Assembly: GCA_934501115.1 (NCBI GenBank)
Contig: CAKSTO010000002.1
Span: forward strand, 1-64,000
DNA: 64,000 bases
Source of the DNA: an uncultured Faecalibacterium sp.
Lineage (GTDB): Bacteria; Bacillota; Clostridia; Oscillospirales; Ruminococcaceae
Reading direction: 5' to 3'
Every line of letters starts with the position of its first letter. Positions within the stretch are counted from its first letter, which is position 1. Below the pieces are notes generated by a model. The model worked only from the letters and a program-made list of their open reading frames with translations, had not been told where the DNA came from and searched no databases. Below are positions 32,431 through 43,034 of this stretch, in pieces. The position numbers and the translations under genes are program-made.

Positions 32431-32449
32431 GAATAGGCAGCCTACGGCA

Positions 32450-32493
32450 AAAAAGCCCGTCCTGTGTGGTCAACTGCATAGGACGGGCTTTTT
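32450..32493 (+). terminator. Terminator after recO
   Basis: A perfect 14-bp stem, AAAAAGCCCGTCCT (32450-32463) with AGGACGGGCTTTTT (32480-32493). Confidence 0.92.
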
Positions 32494-32727
32494 GCTGCGA
32501 TAAAATCATTTCTCGTTCAAATGAACGCCGGATTGAAATAATACACGATAACACGAGCTATTTTTGAAATGATAACAGAGAGTATCTCAAAATGGTTGAA
32601 CAAAAATCAACCAAAGAGGGCTGATGAAATCGATATCACACGCGCGCCTGCGCAAGAATCTACGGTGTGTATAATCGGAATGCTCTGCAAACGGCTCAAA
32701 ATCGAAGCTGCAGAACGTGACGGGGCT

Positions 32728-32756
32728 TTGCAGTCGTGCCGCTGGTGTGGTATACT
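32728..32756 (+). promoter_or_regulatory. Sigma-A promoter for ligA
   Basis: TTGCAG (32728-32733), 17 bases, then TATACT (32751-32756) preceded by TGG (extended -10). The stretch 32494-32727 before it holds the inverted repeat CGTTCA-AA-TGAACG (32514-32527) and a weak GGTTGA/TCAACC hairpin near 32594, but no credible gene. Confidence 0.8.
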
Positions 32757-32764
32757 AATCAAAA

Positions 32765-34830
<2,066 letters not shown>

Positions 34831-34851
34831 TCTCGAATTAAAACAGTTTTC

Positions 34852-34890
34852 AACGCCGCAGCGGCCTGTTTTGGCTGCCGCGGCGTTTTT
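34852..34890 (+). terminator. Terminator after ligA
   Basis: AACGCCGC (34852-34859) pairs with GCGGCGTT (34880-34887) with a partly paired interior, followed by TTT. Confidence 0.8.
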
Positions 34891-34901
34891 CTGCCCGGGA
34901 G

Positions 34902-34930
34902 GAATGCGCAGAGCAGACAGAGCATATAGT
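34902..34930 (+). promoter_or_regulatory. Weak sigma-E-like promoter for the spoIIIA operon
   Basis: GAATGCG (34902-34908), exactly 14 bases, then CATATAGT (34923-34930). It matches the sigma-E consensus at about four of seven and six of eight positions, with the right spacing and distance from spoIIIAA. The spoIIIA operon is under sigma-E control in known spore formers. Confidence 0.35.
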
Positions 34931-34965
34931 TACAGCAGATGTTTCAATGGAAAGGAGCAGAGATC

Positions 34966-35862
34966 ATGGACGAGTACTATCGGGTCATCCGGTCACTTCC
35001 GTCGTGGCTTGCGCGTCCACTCGGGCTGCTTCCGACGGAGCTTGCGAGCCAGACGCATGAGCTGCGCCTTCGGGCAGGGCAGGGCATATACCTGACGGTC
35101 TCCGGGGTTCAGCGCCTGCTGGAGACAATGCCGGAATGTCCGCCCGCTCTGTGCAGGATGAAGCTGGATGAACTGCAGATGGAAGAGATCTTCCATGCTT
35201 TGTGCGGCGGCTCTGTCCATACACATCAGATGGAGCTGGCGCAAGGCTATCTGACCGCTCCCGGCGGCTGCCGTGTAGGTGTAGCAGGAAGGTTTGCTGA
35301 CCGGGACGGACAGCTGGTGATCCAACGAATCACATCGCTGAATTTTCGCATTGCAAGGGATATCCACGGATTTTTGCCCGAGAAACTATGCGGGCTTTTG
35401 AAAGAGCATTTTACAGGGCTGCTTTTTGCCGGAGAGCCGGGAAGCGGCAAGACTACGCTGCTTCGTCAGGCGGCAGAGGAGCTTGGGCGGGCGGGCCGCA
35501 GCACAGCGGTCATTGACGAGCGGGGCGAGCTGTTCCCGCCTGAATTTGGCTGCCCGCCGCCTGCCGTGGATGTTCTGGCCGGTGTTCCCAAAAAAGACGC
35601 GGTGCAGATGGCGCTGCGTACGCTCTCGCCGCAGGTGATCCTGCTGGATGAGCTCGGCGGGCTCGAAGAGGCGGCTGCACTGGAGCAGGGCTTTTTTGGC
35701 GGAGTGGATTTCATTGCAAGCATTCACGCATCCTCGGCCGATGAAGCCCTCTGCCGTCCGCAGGTGCAGTACCTTTGTCAGCGGGGGATGCTGCGTGCGC
35801 TCGTTGCTCTACAGGGCAGGAATCCCCCGGGGCAGATCAGGGAGGTAAAGTTGATCCGATGA
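34966..35862 (+). CDS. spoIIIAA: Stage III sporulation protein AA (ATPase)
   Basis: A 298-residue secretion-type ATPase that powers the SpoIIIA-SpoIIQ channel between mother cell and forespore. GEPGSGKTT is Walker A (about residues 155-163), VILLDELGG the Walker B region. It resembles type II/IV secretion ATPases. AAAGGAG precedes the ATG at 34966. It starts an eight-gene operon with tight overlaps. Confidence 0.95.
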   Translation: MDEYYRVIRSLPSWLARPLGLLPTELASQTHELRLRAGQGIYLTVSGVQRLLETMPECPPALCRMKLDELQMEEIFHALCGGSVHTHQMELAQGYLTAPGGCRVGVAGRFADRDGQLVIQRITSLNFRIARDIHGFLPEKLCGLLKEHFTGLLFAGEPGSGKTTLLRQAAEELGRAGRSTAVIDERGELFPPEFGCPPPAVDVLAGVPKKDAVQMALRTLSPQVILLDELGGLEEAAALEQGFFGGVDFIASIHASSADEALCRPQVQYLCQRGMLRALVALQGRNPPGQIREVKLIR

Positions 35863-36320
35863 TCCTTCGTGTTATGGGTGCGGCTCTTTTTCCGCTTTGC
35901 GGGTGGCTTGCGGGAGACTCGCTCCGACAGAAAACGGACAGGCATCTTCGCGCGCTGGTACAGGTGCTGGAGCTTTTTCAAAGGATCCGGCAGGAAATTG
36001 AGTTTCGCCGGGCAGATCTGCAGCAGCTGTATCAGAGGCTGCTGAGAGAAAATCTTCTTCCGCCTGACAAAGGGGTGCAGACTCTGCAGCAGATCCAAAG
36101 TCCGGCAGAGCTTTCCGCAGCAGAGCAGCAGTGCTTCGCCGAGTGTATGGCGGGGCTTGGAAAAACAGAAGCCCGGCAGGAGTGCGAACGCTTGGACTAC
36201 TATGTCGCAAGATTTCAAGAATATCTGCAAAAGGCGCAGCAGACAGCGCAAAGGCAGGCAAACCTGCCGCAGAAGCTGGGGCTTGCCGCCGGGGCGGTTC
36301 TGGCGCTCATGGTTTTATAA
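35859..36320 (+). CDS. spoIIIAB: Stage III sporulation protein AB
   Basis: A 153-residue protein with an N-terminal hydrophobic segment (about 4-20), a long helical middle (LVQVLELFQRIRQEIEFRRADL) and a C-terminal hydrophobic end (LGLAAGAVLALMVL). It resembles GspF-type secretion components. The start overlaps the spoIIIAA stop as ATGA. Confidence 0.9.
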   Translation: MILRVMGAALFPLCGWLAGDSLRQKTDRHLRALVQVLELFQRIRQEIEFRRADLQQLYQRLLRENLLPPDKGVQTLQQIQSPAELSAAEQQCFAECMAGLGKTEARQECERLDYYVARFQEYLQKAQQTAQRQANLPQKLGLAAGAVLALMVL

Positions 36321-36339
36321 TGGTCAGGAGGGTAGGATC

Positions 36340-36534
36340 GTGGAGATCGACCTTGTGTTCAAAATTGCGGCCATCGGGATCATTGTGGCGGTGCTCAATC
36401 AACTTCTGATCCGTTCCGGCAGGGAGGATCAGGCGATGATGACGACTCTGGCGGGGCTTGTTGTTGTGCTGTCCATCCTCGTAAAACAGATCAGCGTTCT
36501 GTTTGTCACCATCAAATCGCTGTTTGCACTATGA
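36340..36534 (+). CDS. spoIIIAC: Stage III sporulation protein AC
   Basis: A 64-residue protein with two membrane helices, including IDLVFKIAAIGIIVAVLNQLL and a second helix ending near KQISVLFVTIKSLF. This is the SpoIIIAC pattern. A GTG start at 36340 follows AGGAGGGT. The end overlaps spoIIIAD. Confidence 0.9.
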   Translation: MEIDLVFKIAAIGIIVAVLNQLLIRSGREDQAMMTTLAGLVVVLSILVKQISVLFVTIKSLFAL

Positions 36535-36914
36535 CCCCGGCACTTGCCGCGGTTGGGATCATTGTCGTTCTGGCAGCGGTTCAGCTTTTGCTGCAAAGAT
36601 CTTCGCCGGTGTATGCTTTGCTTCTGTCGGTCGGAGCAGCATCCTTTCTTCTTTTGCAGCTGCTTCCAACGGTGCGCGCCCTCTTGCAGGATCTTTCGGC
36701 ACTGGTGCGTCAGTCAGATGGACAGGCTTTTTCCTGCTTGCTGCGCTGTGCCGGCATCCTGCTCCTGACAGATTATGCCCGGATGCTTTGTGAAGAAGCC
36801 GGTGCGGATTCGCTGGGATGGTGCGCAGGTCTTGCAGGGAGATGCTTTGTTCTTGCGGCTGCATCTCCGCTGCTGCGGGAAATATGTCAAAAAGTCTGGG
36901 GGCTGGCGGGATGA
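36531..36914 (+). CDS. spoIIIAD: Stage III sporulation protein AD
   Basis: A 127-residue membrane protein with about four hydrophobic helices; the first (LAAVGIIVVLAAVQLLLQR) resembles the second half of SpoIIIAC-type helices. It is part of the membrane platform of the feeding-tube complex. Both ends overlap neighbours at ATGA. Confidence 0.87.
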   Translation: MTPALAAVGIIVVLAAVQLLLQRSSPVYALLLSVGAASFLLLQLLPTVRALLQDLSALVRQSDGQAFSCLLRCAGILLLTDYARMLCEEAGADSLGWCAGLAGRCFVLAAASPLLREICQKVWGLAG

Positions 36915-37957
36915 ATCCGGAACGATACTGCGGGATCCTTGGCGCGATGGCAGCAACAGCACTGCAAAACCTCCCGGGGCAGGAACATTGGCAGCCCTAT
37001 CTGGATGCGGCACCGCAGGATGCAGCGTCATTTGCCAGCGATCCGCTTGGATCTCTTCTGGCGCTTCTCCCTCTGCATCCGATCGGGTTCCTTGCGAAGA
37101 TGGCACACAACTACGCGGATATTTTGCTGTTCTTACTGCTGCTGATATTTCTGTCTTTCCTGCTGGGAGACGCCCGGGACGCCGATCTTCTTGAGCTGGT
37201 CTCATCCACGGCGTGCGGCGTTCTCTTGTGGGGAGATCTGGCAGCGCTGGCAGGTTCTCTCTGCGAAAAAATGACGGAATGGAAAACTTTCCTGCTCGGG
37301 TTTCTTCCGGTTTACAGCGGCGTACTGACGGCCGGCGGCGAAGTAAGTGCAGGGAGCGCTGCCTGCGGGTCGCTTCTCTCCGGTCTTTGCCTTCTGGCGC
37401 AGTGCGCGTCGCTCTGGACAAGCCCGCTGCTGCAAAGCTACCTTGCCGTCAGTATGGCGTGCTGCATCAGCTCACAAAAAGGTCTTTCGGACGGCTGCCG
37501 GCTGCTTGGCAGGCTTCTGAAGCAGGGTCTCGGCTGGGCAGGCAGACTTTTTGCTGCGCTGCTGGGGCTGCAAAGAGTCCTGACGATTCAACTGGATAAG
37601 ACAGCTCTACAGGCAGGACGTTTTCTCGCAGGAAGCGTTCCTGTGATCGGTGACGCGCTGAGCGGTGCTGCGGAAGCGGTTCTGACAGGGATGCAGCTGC
37701 TCAAAAGCTCGCTCGGTCTGGCCGGGCTGGCGATTCTCGGGGCGGAGTTCGTGCCGTTGTATCTTACGCTGCTGCTGCACCTGCTGTTCCTGCACGGGTG
37801 CAGGCTGCTGTGCGATCTTGCCGGGAACCGCCGATGTCAGTCTCTGTTTGCGTGTCTGGCAGAAGCGGTACAATGCATGGCAGCCGTCACGGCACTGTTT
37901 TTCGGGTTGACGGTAGTTGGGGTGGCCGCTCTGATGATCACGGGAGGTGGTGGGTGA
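36911..37957 (+). CDS. spoIIIAE: Stage III sporulation protein AE
   Basis: A 348-residue polytopic membrane protein with about seven or eight hydrophobic segments, the first around residues 70-90. The conserved central FLPVYSGVLTAGGEVSAGSA is typical of SpoIIIAE. It is shorter at the N-terminus than the Bacillus protein (about 400) and shows no clear signal peptide. It overlaps spoIIIAD at ATGA. Confidence 0.9.
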   Translation: MNPERYCGILGAMAATALQNLPGQEHWQPYLDAAPQDAASFASDPLGSLLALLPLHPIGFLAKMAHNYADILLFLLLLIFLSFLLGDARDADLLELVSSTACGVLLWGDLAALAGSLCEKMTEWKTFLLGFLPVYSGVLTAGGEVSAGSAACGSLLSGLCLLAQCASLWTSPLLQSYLAVSMACCISSQKGLSDGCRLLGRLLKQGLGWAGRLFAALLGLQRVLTIQLDKTALQAGRFLAGSVPVIGDALSGAAEAVLTGMQLLKSSLGLAGLAILGAEFVPLYLTLLLHLLFLHGCRLLCDLAGNRRCQSLFACLAEAVQCMAAVTALFFGLTVVGVAALMITGGGG

Positions 37958-38430
37958 TGCAGGCGCTTCAAAAAGCAGCGGTGATGTTTTGTCTGAGCTG
38001 TATCTGCGCCGAAATGGTCACGCTGCTGACGGGATTCGGCTGGGCACGGCGATGCATAAAAGCACTGGCCGGACTATATATTCTAGTAGTTCTTCTGCGG
38101 GTTTTCCCGACCGCAGGGACAGAACTGCAGAAGATGGCCGTTCCGGCGCAGGATCCCGTTGAACTTCCGAGCGCGGATGTGCAGATCCTGGAGCAGGCAG
38201 AGAGTCGGCTGGAACGATCGCTGGAAGCGGAATGTCTGGAGCGGTTTGGTGTGAAAATCGAACTTCAGGTCACGCTGGAGCAAAATGACAAAACCGTTCG
38301 TGCCGTACGAGCCGTGATGACGGTCCCCGGCGGGAGTACGGATCTGCCGCGCTGCCGCGATGCGGCGGAATATCTGCGGCAGCGGCTGGATACGGAAGTC
38401 GAGATCCGAACAGGGGAGGACGCCGACTGA
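37957..38430 (+). CDS. spoIIIAF: Stage III sporulation protein AF
   Basis: A 157-residue protein with two N-terminal membrane segments (about 5-25 and 33-52) and a soluble C-terminal domain (about 75-155) of the ring-building type found in AF, AG and AH. GGGAGGTGG precedes the ATG, which shares one base with the spoIIIAE stop. Confidence 0.88.
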   Translation: MQALQKAAVMFCLSCICAEMVTLLTGFGWARRCIKALAGLYILVVLLRVFPTAGTELQKMAVPAQDPVELPSADVQILEQAESRLERSLEAECLERFGVKIELQVTLEQNDKTVRAVRAVMTVPGGSTDLPRCRDAAEYLRQRLDTEVEIRTGEDAD

Positions 38431-38930
38431 TGGAACATGGAGTACCTTCGTTTTTGGAAAAAGTCGGGAACCGACAGAACCGTGCGCTTCTCGCCGCGGC
38501 AGTCGGGGTGCTTGCAATATTACTGATCCTGATCTCAGAGTTTGTGCCGGAGAAAACAGAGCAGACTGCGTCCAGCCGCGACCCGAGCACATCGGATTAT
38601 CAGACACAGCTGGAGCAGCGGTTGGAAAAGCTCATTTCCCAGATGGACGGTGCCGGGAAAACGACGGTCATGGTAACGCTGGAAACAGGAGCAGAAGCTG
38701 TCTATGCATTGGATACGCAGTCCGGAGAACTGCAGTCGCAGAATACTCACGTCCTACTGGACGATGGCACCGCCCTGACAGAAACCGTCTGCCTGCCGCA
38801 GGTGCGCGGCGTGGCAGTATTATGCGACGGGGGCGGCGATGTCCGGGTAGTCTCCCGTGTCACAGAGATGATCGGGGCGCTGTTGGATCTGCCTGCAAAT
38901 CGTATTTGCGTAGAGCAGCGAAAATCATAA
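38430..38930 (+). CDS. spoIIIAG: Stage III sporulation protein AG
   Basis: A 166-residue protein with one membrane segment (about 20-37) and an extracytoplasmic ring domain; EKLISQMDGAGKTTVMVTLE and LPQVRGVAVLCDGGGD are typical of AG. In Bacillus it forms the large ring in the intermembrane space. The ATG shares one base with the spoIIIAF stop. Confidence 0.92.
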   Translation: MEHGVPSFLEKVGNRQNRALLAAAVGVLAILLILISEFVPEKTEQTASSRDPSTSDYQTQLEQRLEKLISQMDGAGKTTVMVTLETGAEAVYALDTQSGELQSQNTHVLLDDGTALTETVCLPQVRGVAVLCDGGGDVRVVSRVTEMIGALLDLPANRICVEQRKS

Positions 38931-38962
38931 ACCAAATCTGCGTATTGCAAGGAGGAATTTTC

Positions 38963-39586
38963 ATGAGAGCACTTTCGAGAAATACCCGCCGCGCCACAGC
39001 GGTTACGCTGGCTGCCGCATTGATGATCGCGGTGTACTTAAACTGGCAGTACGCCCGCACAGGCGGCATTGAAACGACAGATGATACTGCGCAGATGACG
39101 GCAGCGCAGGCAGAGGAACCAGTGTCGGCAGAGGCCATTCTGGATGAACTGCCTACGGAGGCAGAAGCTGTATCCAGCGCAAATAAAAATTACGGCGAAG
39201 CACAACTTGTGAGCGTTGCAAGCGACAGCGGGTCGAAATTTTTTGAGCAGGCTCGTCTCAAGCGCGAAAAAGCACATGACGAGGCTTTAGACACCATTCA
39301 GAAAACCATGAAATCCTCGTCACTGTCAGCAGAGGAGAAAAAAGAGTATGCCGCACAGATGACAGCGGGGCTTGAAGATCTGAATGCGGAAAACGAGATC
39401 GAGACTCTGATTCGCGCCAAGGGTTTTGCAGATTGCCTGTGCTTTCTGCAGTCCGGGCGTGCAGATCTGACCGTCATGACTTCCGGCGACCCGCTTACCG
39501 CCGCGCAGGTCGCGCAGATCCGGGATGTCGTGCTGAGCAAGAGCAGGGTCTCAGCGCAGAACATCACGGTGGTGGAAGTAAAATGA
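38963..39586 (+). CDS. spoIIIAH: Stage III sporulation protein AH
   Basis: A 207-residue protein with one membrane segment (about 10-28), a linker rich in Ala and Glu, a helical part (FFEQARLKREKAHDEALD) and the C-terminal ring domain that docks to SpoIIQ from the forespore. AGGAGG precedes the ATG at 38963. It is separated from spoIIIAG by 32 bases and is the last gene of the operon. Confidence 0.93.
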   Translation: MRALSRNTRRATAVTLAAALMIAVYLNWQYARTGGIETTDDTAQMTAAQAEEPVSAEAILDELPTEAEAVSSANKNYGEAQLVSVASDSGSKFFEQARLKREKAHDEALDTIQKTMKSSSLSAEEKKEYAAQMTAGLEDLNAENEIETLIRAKGFADCLCFLQSGRADLTVMTSGDPLTAAQVAQIRDVVLSKSRVSAQNITVVEVK

Positions 39587-39637
39587 TAAGCGGTTTTGGA
39601 AGGAAATGGTTGAGCGGCAGAGATTTTGAAACAAGTA

Positions 39638-39667
39638 TTGAAATCGTCACTGCTTTGATGGTATAAT
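39638..39667 (+). promoter_or_regulatory. Sigma-A promoter for the asp23-nusB operon
   Basis: TTGAAA (39638-39643), 18 bases, then a perfect TATAAT (39662-39667). The leader of about 105 bases contains GTCCTGC near 39692 that can pair with GCAGGAC near 39721. Confidence 0.8.
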
Positions 39668-39779
39668 AATGCTATCAATCAAAAATGATGTTGTCCTGCG
39701 TATGGCATCAATCATCTCAGGCAGGACCATTTCAAACGGAAAAGGCGGGGGATCCCGGCCTTGAATGGAGGACAACACA

Positions 39780-40151
39780 ATGGATTTGCAGAATACAGAT
39801 CTTCAGGGCGGTACCCTTCAGATCTCGACCGAAGTAATTGCAAAGATTGCACGCTGTGCAGCGCTGGAAATCGATGGAGTTGCAGATGTTTCCTGCGGCA
39901 AGCAGAATAAAAAGCTCCGGGATCTGCTGGAAGCATCCAGCATCCAGCCGCCTGTGGCTGTGGAAATGCGCGACGGCACGGCAAACATTACGCTCCACCT
40001 GATGATGTGCTTTGGCGCACGCATCCCTGCTGTGGCAGAAAAGGTGCAGGAAAATGTGAAGGCCGCTGTCCAGAACATGACAAATGTGACGGTCAGCCGT
40101 GTTAATCTGGTCATTGCAGGCCTCGCAGAGGCAGAAGAAGCCCAGCATTGA
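39780..40151 (+). CDS. Asp23/Gls24 family envelope stress protein
   Basis: A 123-residue soluble protein of the Asp23/Gls24 (YqhY) family: GTLQISTEVIAKIARCAALEID and the DVSCGKQNKK region, then VTVSRVNLVIAGL. These proteins are linked to envelope homeostasis and, for YqhY, to fatty acid synthesis control. TGGAGG lies eight bases before the ATG at 39780. It precedes nusB as in many Firmicutes. Confidence 0.92.
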   Translation: MDLQNTDLQGGTLQISTEVIAKIARCAALEIDGVADVSCGKQNKKLRDLLEASSIQPPVAVEMRDGTANITLHLMMCFGARIPAVAEKVQENVKAAVQNMTNVTVSRVNLVIAGLAEAEEAQH

Positions 40152-40236
40152 CAGCCTTCCGGAAAATGAATCAGTAAAAATCCGATCCTCCCTGCCGGTT
40201 TCAGGCGGGGAGGGTTCGTGTTGCGAAAGGAACATT

Positions 40237-40683
40237 ATGGAAAATATTTTGCCCCGTAGAGAAGCCCGCGAGAATGCATTCCTGCTGGCATTTTCGCAGA
40301 CCTTTGGTGATATCCCGTTGGCAGAGGCAATCACCAGCCATGAAGAAAACGATGATGAGCACCCGGTGGACGGCTTTAGCAAGCACCTGCTGAACACTTA
40401 CTATGATCACTCGGCAGAGGTCGATGATGAGATCCACGCACATCTGCGCAACTGGACGATGGAACGTCTGCCTCGTGTGAGCCTGACGATCTTGCGTCTT
40501 GCCGTTGCAGAGATGCTGTTTGGCGGCGAAAATAAGCCCGGCGTTGCCATCAATGAGGCTGTGGAGCTGACGAAAAAATATGGTGCAGAGGAAGACTATC
40601 AGTTTGTGAACGGCCTGCTCGGCGCGGTGGCCCGCGATCACGGTCTGAACGATGAGACTGCAGCGGAGTTGGAGAAACAGTGA
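40237..40683 (+). CDS. nusB: Transcription antitermination factor NusB
   Basis: A 148-residue all-helical RNA-binding protein that works with NusE/S10 in rRNA antitermination. ARENAFLLAFSQTFGD and the C-terminal GVAINEAVELTKKYG and FVNGLLGAVAR are family motifs. AAAGGA precedes the ATG. A GC-rich hairpin (CCTCCCTGCC with GGCGGGGAGG, about 40187-40213) lies in the gap before it but has no T run. Confidence 0.93.
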   Translation: MENILPRREARENAFLLAFSQTFGDIPLAEAITSHEENDDEHPVDGFSKHLLNTYYDHSAEVDDEIHAHLRNWTMERLPRVSLTILRLAVAEMLFGGENKPGVAINEAVELTKKYGAEEDYQFVNGLLGAVARDHGLNDETAAELEKQ

Positions 40684-41621
40684 GTCACTATACGCTTGGG
40701 GTCGATACAAGCAACTATGCAACCTCTCTGGCAGTGTTTGATGCAGCCGGAGAGGTTGTTTGTGCAAAAAAACGTTTTTTGCCGGTAAAGGCGGGTCAGC
40801 TTGGACTCCGGCAGAGTGACGCACTGTTTCATCACACGGTTGCGCTGCCCGAGATGATGCAGGAGCTTGCAAATGAATTCGACCTGACAAAAATCGATGC
40901 AGTGGGTGTATCTCAGAAGCCCCGCCCGGCCGAGGGCAGCTATATGCCCTGCTTTCTGGCTGGTGTCAGTGCGGCTGTGGCATTTGCCAGAGCAAGAGAC
41001 CTCCCGCTGATTTTTACGACGCACCAGCAGGGGCATGCTGCAGCGGCATTGTTCGCCGCAAAAGGGGAACTGCTGTTCCGGGAGAAGGTTTTGCTGTTCC
41101 ACATCTCGGGTGGAACGACGGATCTGCTTTTGTGCGATCAGGTGCGTGAGATCACGACCCTCGGCACAAGCACAGACCTGTACGCCGGACAGGCGGTGGA
41201 TCGTGTGGGCGTCAAGCTCGGCTTTGACTTCCCGGCGGGGACAGAGGTCTCGCGTCTTGCTGCTCTGTGTAAAGAGGAGATCAAACCGAAATCCAGTGTC
41301 AAAGGGATGGAATGCAGCCTTTCCGGGCTGGAGAATCAGTGTAATGCCCTGCTCAAAGCGGGCAGGTCTCCGGAATATGTGTGCAAGTACTGCCTGCTGT
41401 GCGTGGCAGATACCGTGGTAAAAATGACCAAAGCTGCGCAGAAGGAATACCCCGGCCTTCCGGTTGTCTGCGCAGGCGGTGTGATGAGCAGCGATATCAT
41501 CCGTACGTGGGTTCAAAAACGGCTGCCGGAGGTCTGCTTCGTTCCGGGAATGTACTCCAGCGATAACGCCATCGGGGTTTCGATCCTTGCTGCGCGGGAG
41601 GCGGGTCTATGGCTGAAGTGA
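40680..41621 (+). CDS. TsaD/Kae1-like protein (peptidase M22 family paralogue)
   Basis: A 313-residue ASKHA-fold protein related to TsaD, the t6A tRNA-modification subunit. GVDTSNYATSLAV is the first phosphate-binding loop, and THQQGHAAAA keeps the metal-binding HxxxH. VCAGGVMSS lies near the C-terminus. It is shorter than true TsaD (about 335-345) and lacks the usual GPG-type and NCRG-type contexts, so it is more likely the clostridial paralogue than the housekeeping enzyme. GTG start overlapping the nusB stop; it overlaps xseA by 13 bases. It occupies the folD slot of the Bacillus order. Confidence 0.8.
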   Translation: MSHYTLGVDTSNYATSLAVFDAAGEVVCAKKRFLPVKAGQLGLRQSDALFHHTVALPEMMQELANEFDLTKIDAVGVSQKPRPAEGSYMPCFLAGVSAAVAFARARDLPLIFTTHQQGHAAAALFAAKGELLFREKVLLFHISGGTTDLLLCDQVREITTLGTSTDLYAGQAVDRVGVKLGFDFPAGTEVSRLAALCKEEIKPKSSVKGMECSLSGLENQCNALLKAGRSPEYVCKYCLLCVADTVVKMTKAAQKEYPGLPVVCAGGVMSSDIIRTWVQKRLPEVCFVPGMYSSDNAIGVSILAAREAGLWLK

Positions 41622-42832
41622 TCACGGTCTCTGCACTGAACCGCTATGTCAAACGGCTCTTCGATACGGATGACGCCCTGTTTGATCTTGCGCTGCGGGG
41701 AGAGATTGCAAATTTTGTACAGAATGCCCGCAGCGGTCACTGCTATTTTACGCTTCGGGATGAAGCCTGCAGCGTAAAAGCTGTGATGTTCCGCTCGGAT
41801 GCGTTTCGGCTTCCATTTCGACCGGAAGAAGGAATGCGGGTCGTAGTTCGCTGTCGGGCTACCCTGTACGAACGTGATGGTGCATTTCAGCTCTACGTCA
41901 GCGAAATGTTTCCGGACGGTATCGGTGCAGCACAGCTGGCACTGGAACAGCTTAAAGCAAAACTGGAAAAAGAAGGGCTGTTTGATCCGGAGCAAAAAAA
42001 GCCGCTGCCGGAGTTTCCAAGATGCATTGGCGTCGTAACCAGCAAGACCGGTGCGGCGCTGCAGGATATCCGGAATGTGATCAGCCGTCGCTGGCCATCT
42101 GTCAGGCTCCTGCTGTGCCCGGTCACGGTGCAGGGATTTGAAGCAGCACAGCAGGTGGCGGATGCGATCCGCTGTCTGGATCGGTGCCGGGATGTGGATG
42201 AGATCATCGTCGCACGCGGCGGGGGAAGCAGAGAAGATCTGTGGGTGTTCAATGCAGAAGTGATCGCACGTGCTGCGTTTCGATGCAAAAAACCACTGAT
42301 CAGCGCGATCGGTCATGAGATTGACTACACGATCCTCGATTTTGTTGCAGATCAAAGAGCGCCGACGCCTTCGGCTGCGGCAGAGCTGGCCGTACCGGAT
42401 CGGATCGAACAAATGCGGAGATTGCTGGAACTTCAAAAAAATATTCGTGAAAATATGCAAAAACGGTTTGATTTATGCTATAATGGTCTGGAGCAATACA
42501 ACCTTGTGTTGGAACAAGGGTTTGCACGTCGGATCTGTCAGAACGGCGTTGACCGGCTGCAGCTGCTTGAGCAGATGATCCAGACGAAAATGCAGGATAA
42601 ACTGGTTGATGCGCAGCGTCAACTGCGGCAGTCAGCAGCGTTGGCGGATTCTCTGAATCCCTATCGGGTTCTTGCTCGGGGATATGCGATGGTCACTCTG
42701 CCAGATGGCCGCGTTTCCTCGGTGGATGCTATCAGACCGGATGAAACGGTCTATATTCGCAGTACTACGCGTCGGGCGAGATGCCATGTGGATGCGGTGG
42801 AGGAGATCGATGAAAACACCCAAAAGTTTTGA
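41609..42832 (+). CDS. xseA: Exodeoxyribonuclease VII large subunit
   Basis: A 407-residue subunit with an N-terminal OB fold (about 1-100; LALRGEIANFVQNARSGHCYFTL), the catalytic domain (about 125-320; IGVVTSKTGAALQDI and RGGGSREDLWVFN, then GHEIDYTILDFVAD) and a coiled-coil C-terminus. With XseB it degrades single-stranded DNA to oligonucleotides. GGGAGG precedes the ATG. Confidence 0.95.
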   Translation: MAEVITVSALNRYVKRLFDTDDALFDLALRGEIANFVQNARSGHCYFTLRDEACSVKAVMFRSDAFRLPFRPEEGMRVVVRCRATLYERDGAFQLYVSEMFPDGIGAAQLALEQLKAKLEKEGLFDPEQKKPLPEFPRCIGVVTSKTGAALQDIRNVISRRWPSVRLLLCPVTVQGFEAAQQVADAIRCLDRCRDVDEIIVARGGGSREDLWVFNAEVIARAAFRCKKPLISAIGHEIDYTILDFVADQRAPTPSAAAELAVPDRIEQMRRLLELQKNIRENMQKRFDLCYNGLEQYNLVLEQGFARRICQNGVDRLQLLEQMIQTKMQDKLVDAQRQLRQSAALADSLNPYRVLARGYAMVTLPDGRVSSVDAIRPDETVYIRSTTRRARCHVDAVEEIDENTQKF

Positions 42833-43034
42833 GGAGGGCATGGAGCGGCTGAACGGGCTCCTTGCAAAAATGCAAAACGAGGATACCACGCTTGCCGAGT
42901 CGGTCAAGCTGTATGCCGAGGCTGCTGCTCTGGTGGAATATTGCCATACTGCGCTGGAAAAGACTTCGCTGCAAATCGATGAGATCGACGCAGAGCTTGC
43001 ACAGATCGAGAGGAAAAAGCAGGAGGAATCGTGA
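42810..43034 (+). CDS. xseB: Exodeoxyribonuclease VII small subunit
   Basis: A 74-residue helical protein; SFEEGMERLNGLLAKMQNED and the LYAEAAALVEYC region match XseB. It binds the coiled coil of XseA. The ATG at 42810 lies inside the end of xseA behind GGAGGAGA, so the two are coupled. Confidence 0.93.
   Translation: MKTPKSFEEGMERLNGLLAKMQNEDTTLAESVKLYAEAAALVEYCHTALEKTSLQIDEIDAELAQIERKKQEES

Noticed and set aside
32514..32527. LexA-like box before ligA
   Set aside because: The sequence is GTTC-N4-GAAC, the inverse of the Firmicutes LexA box GAAC-N4-GTTC.
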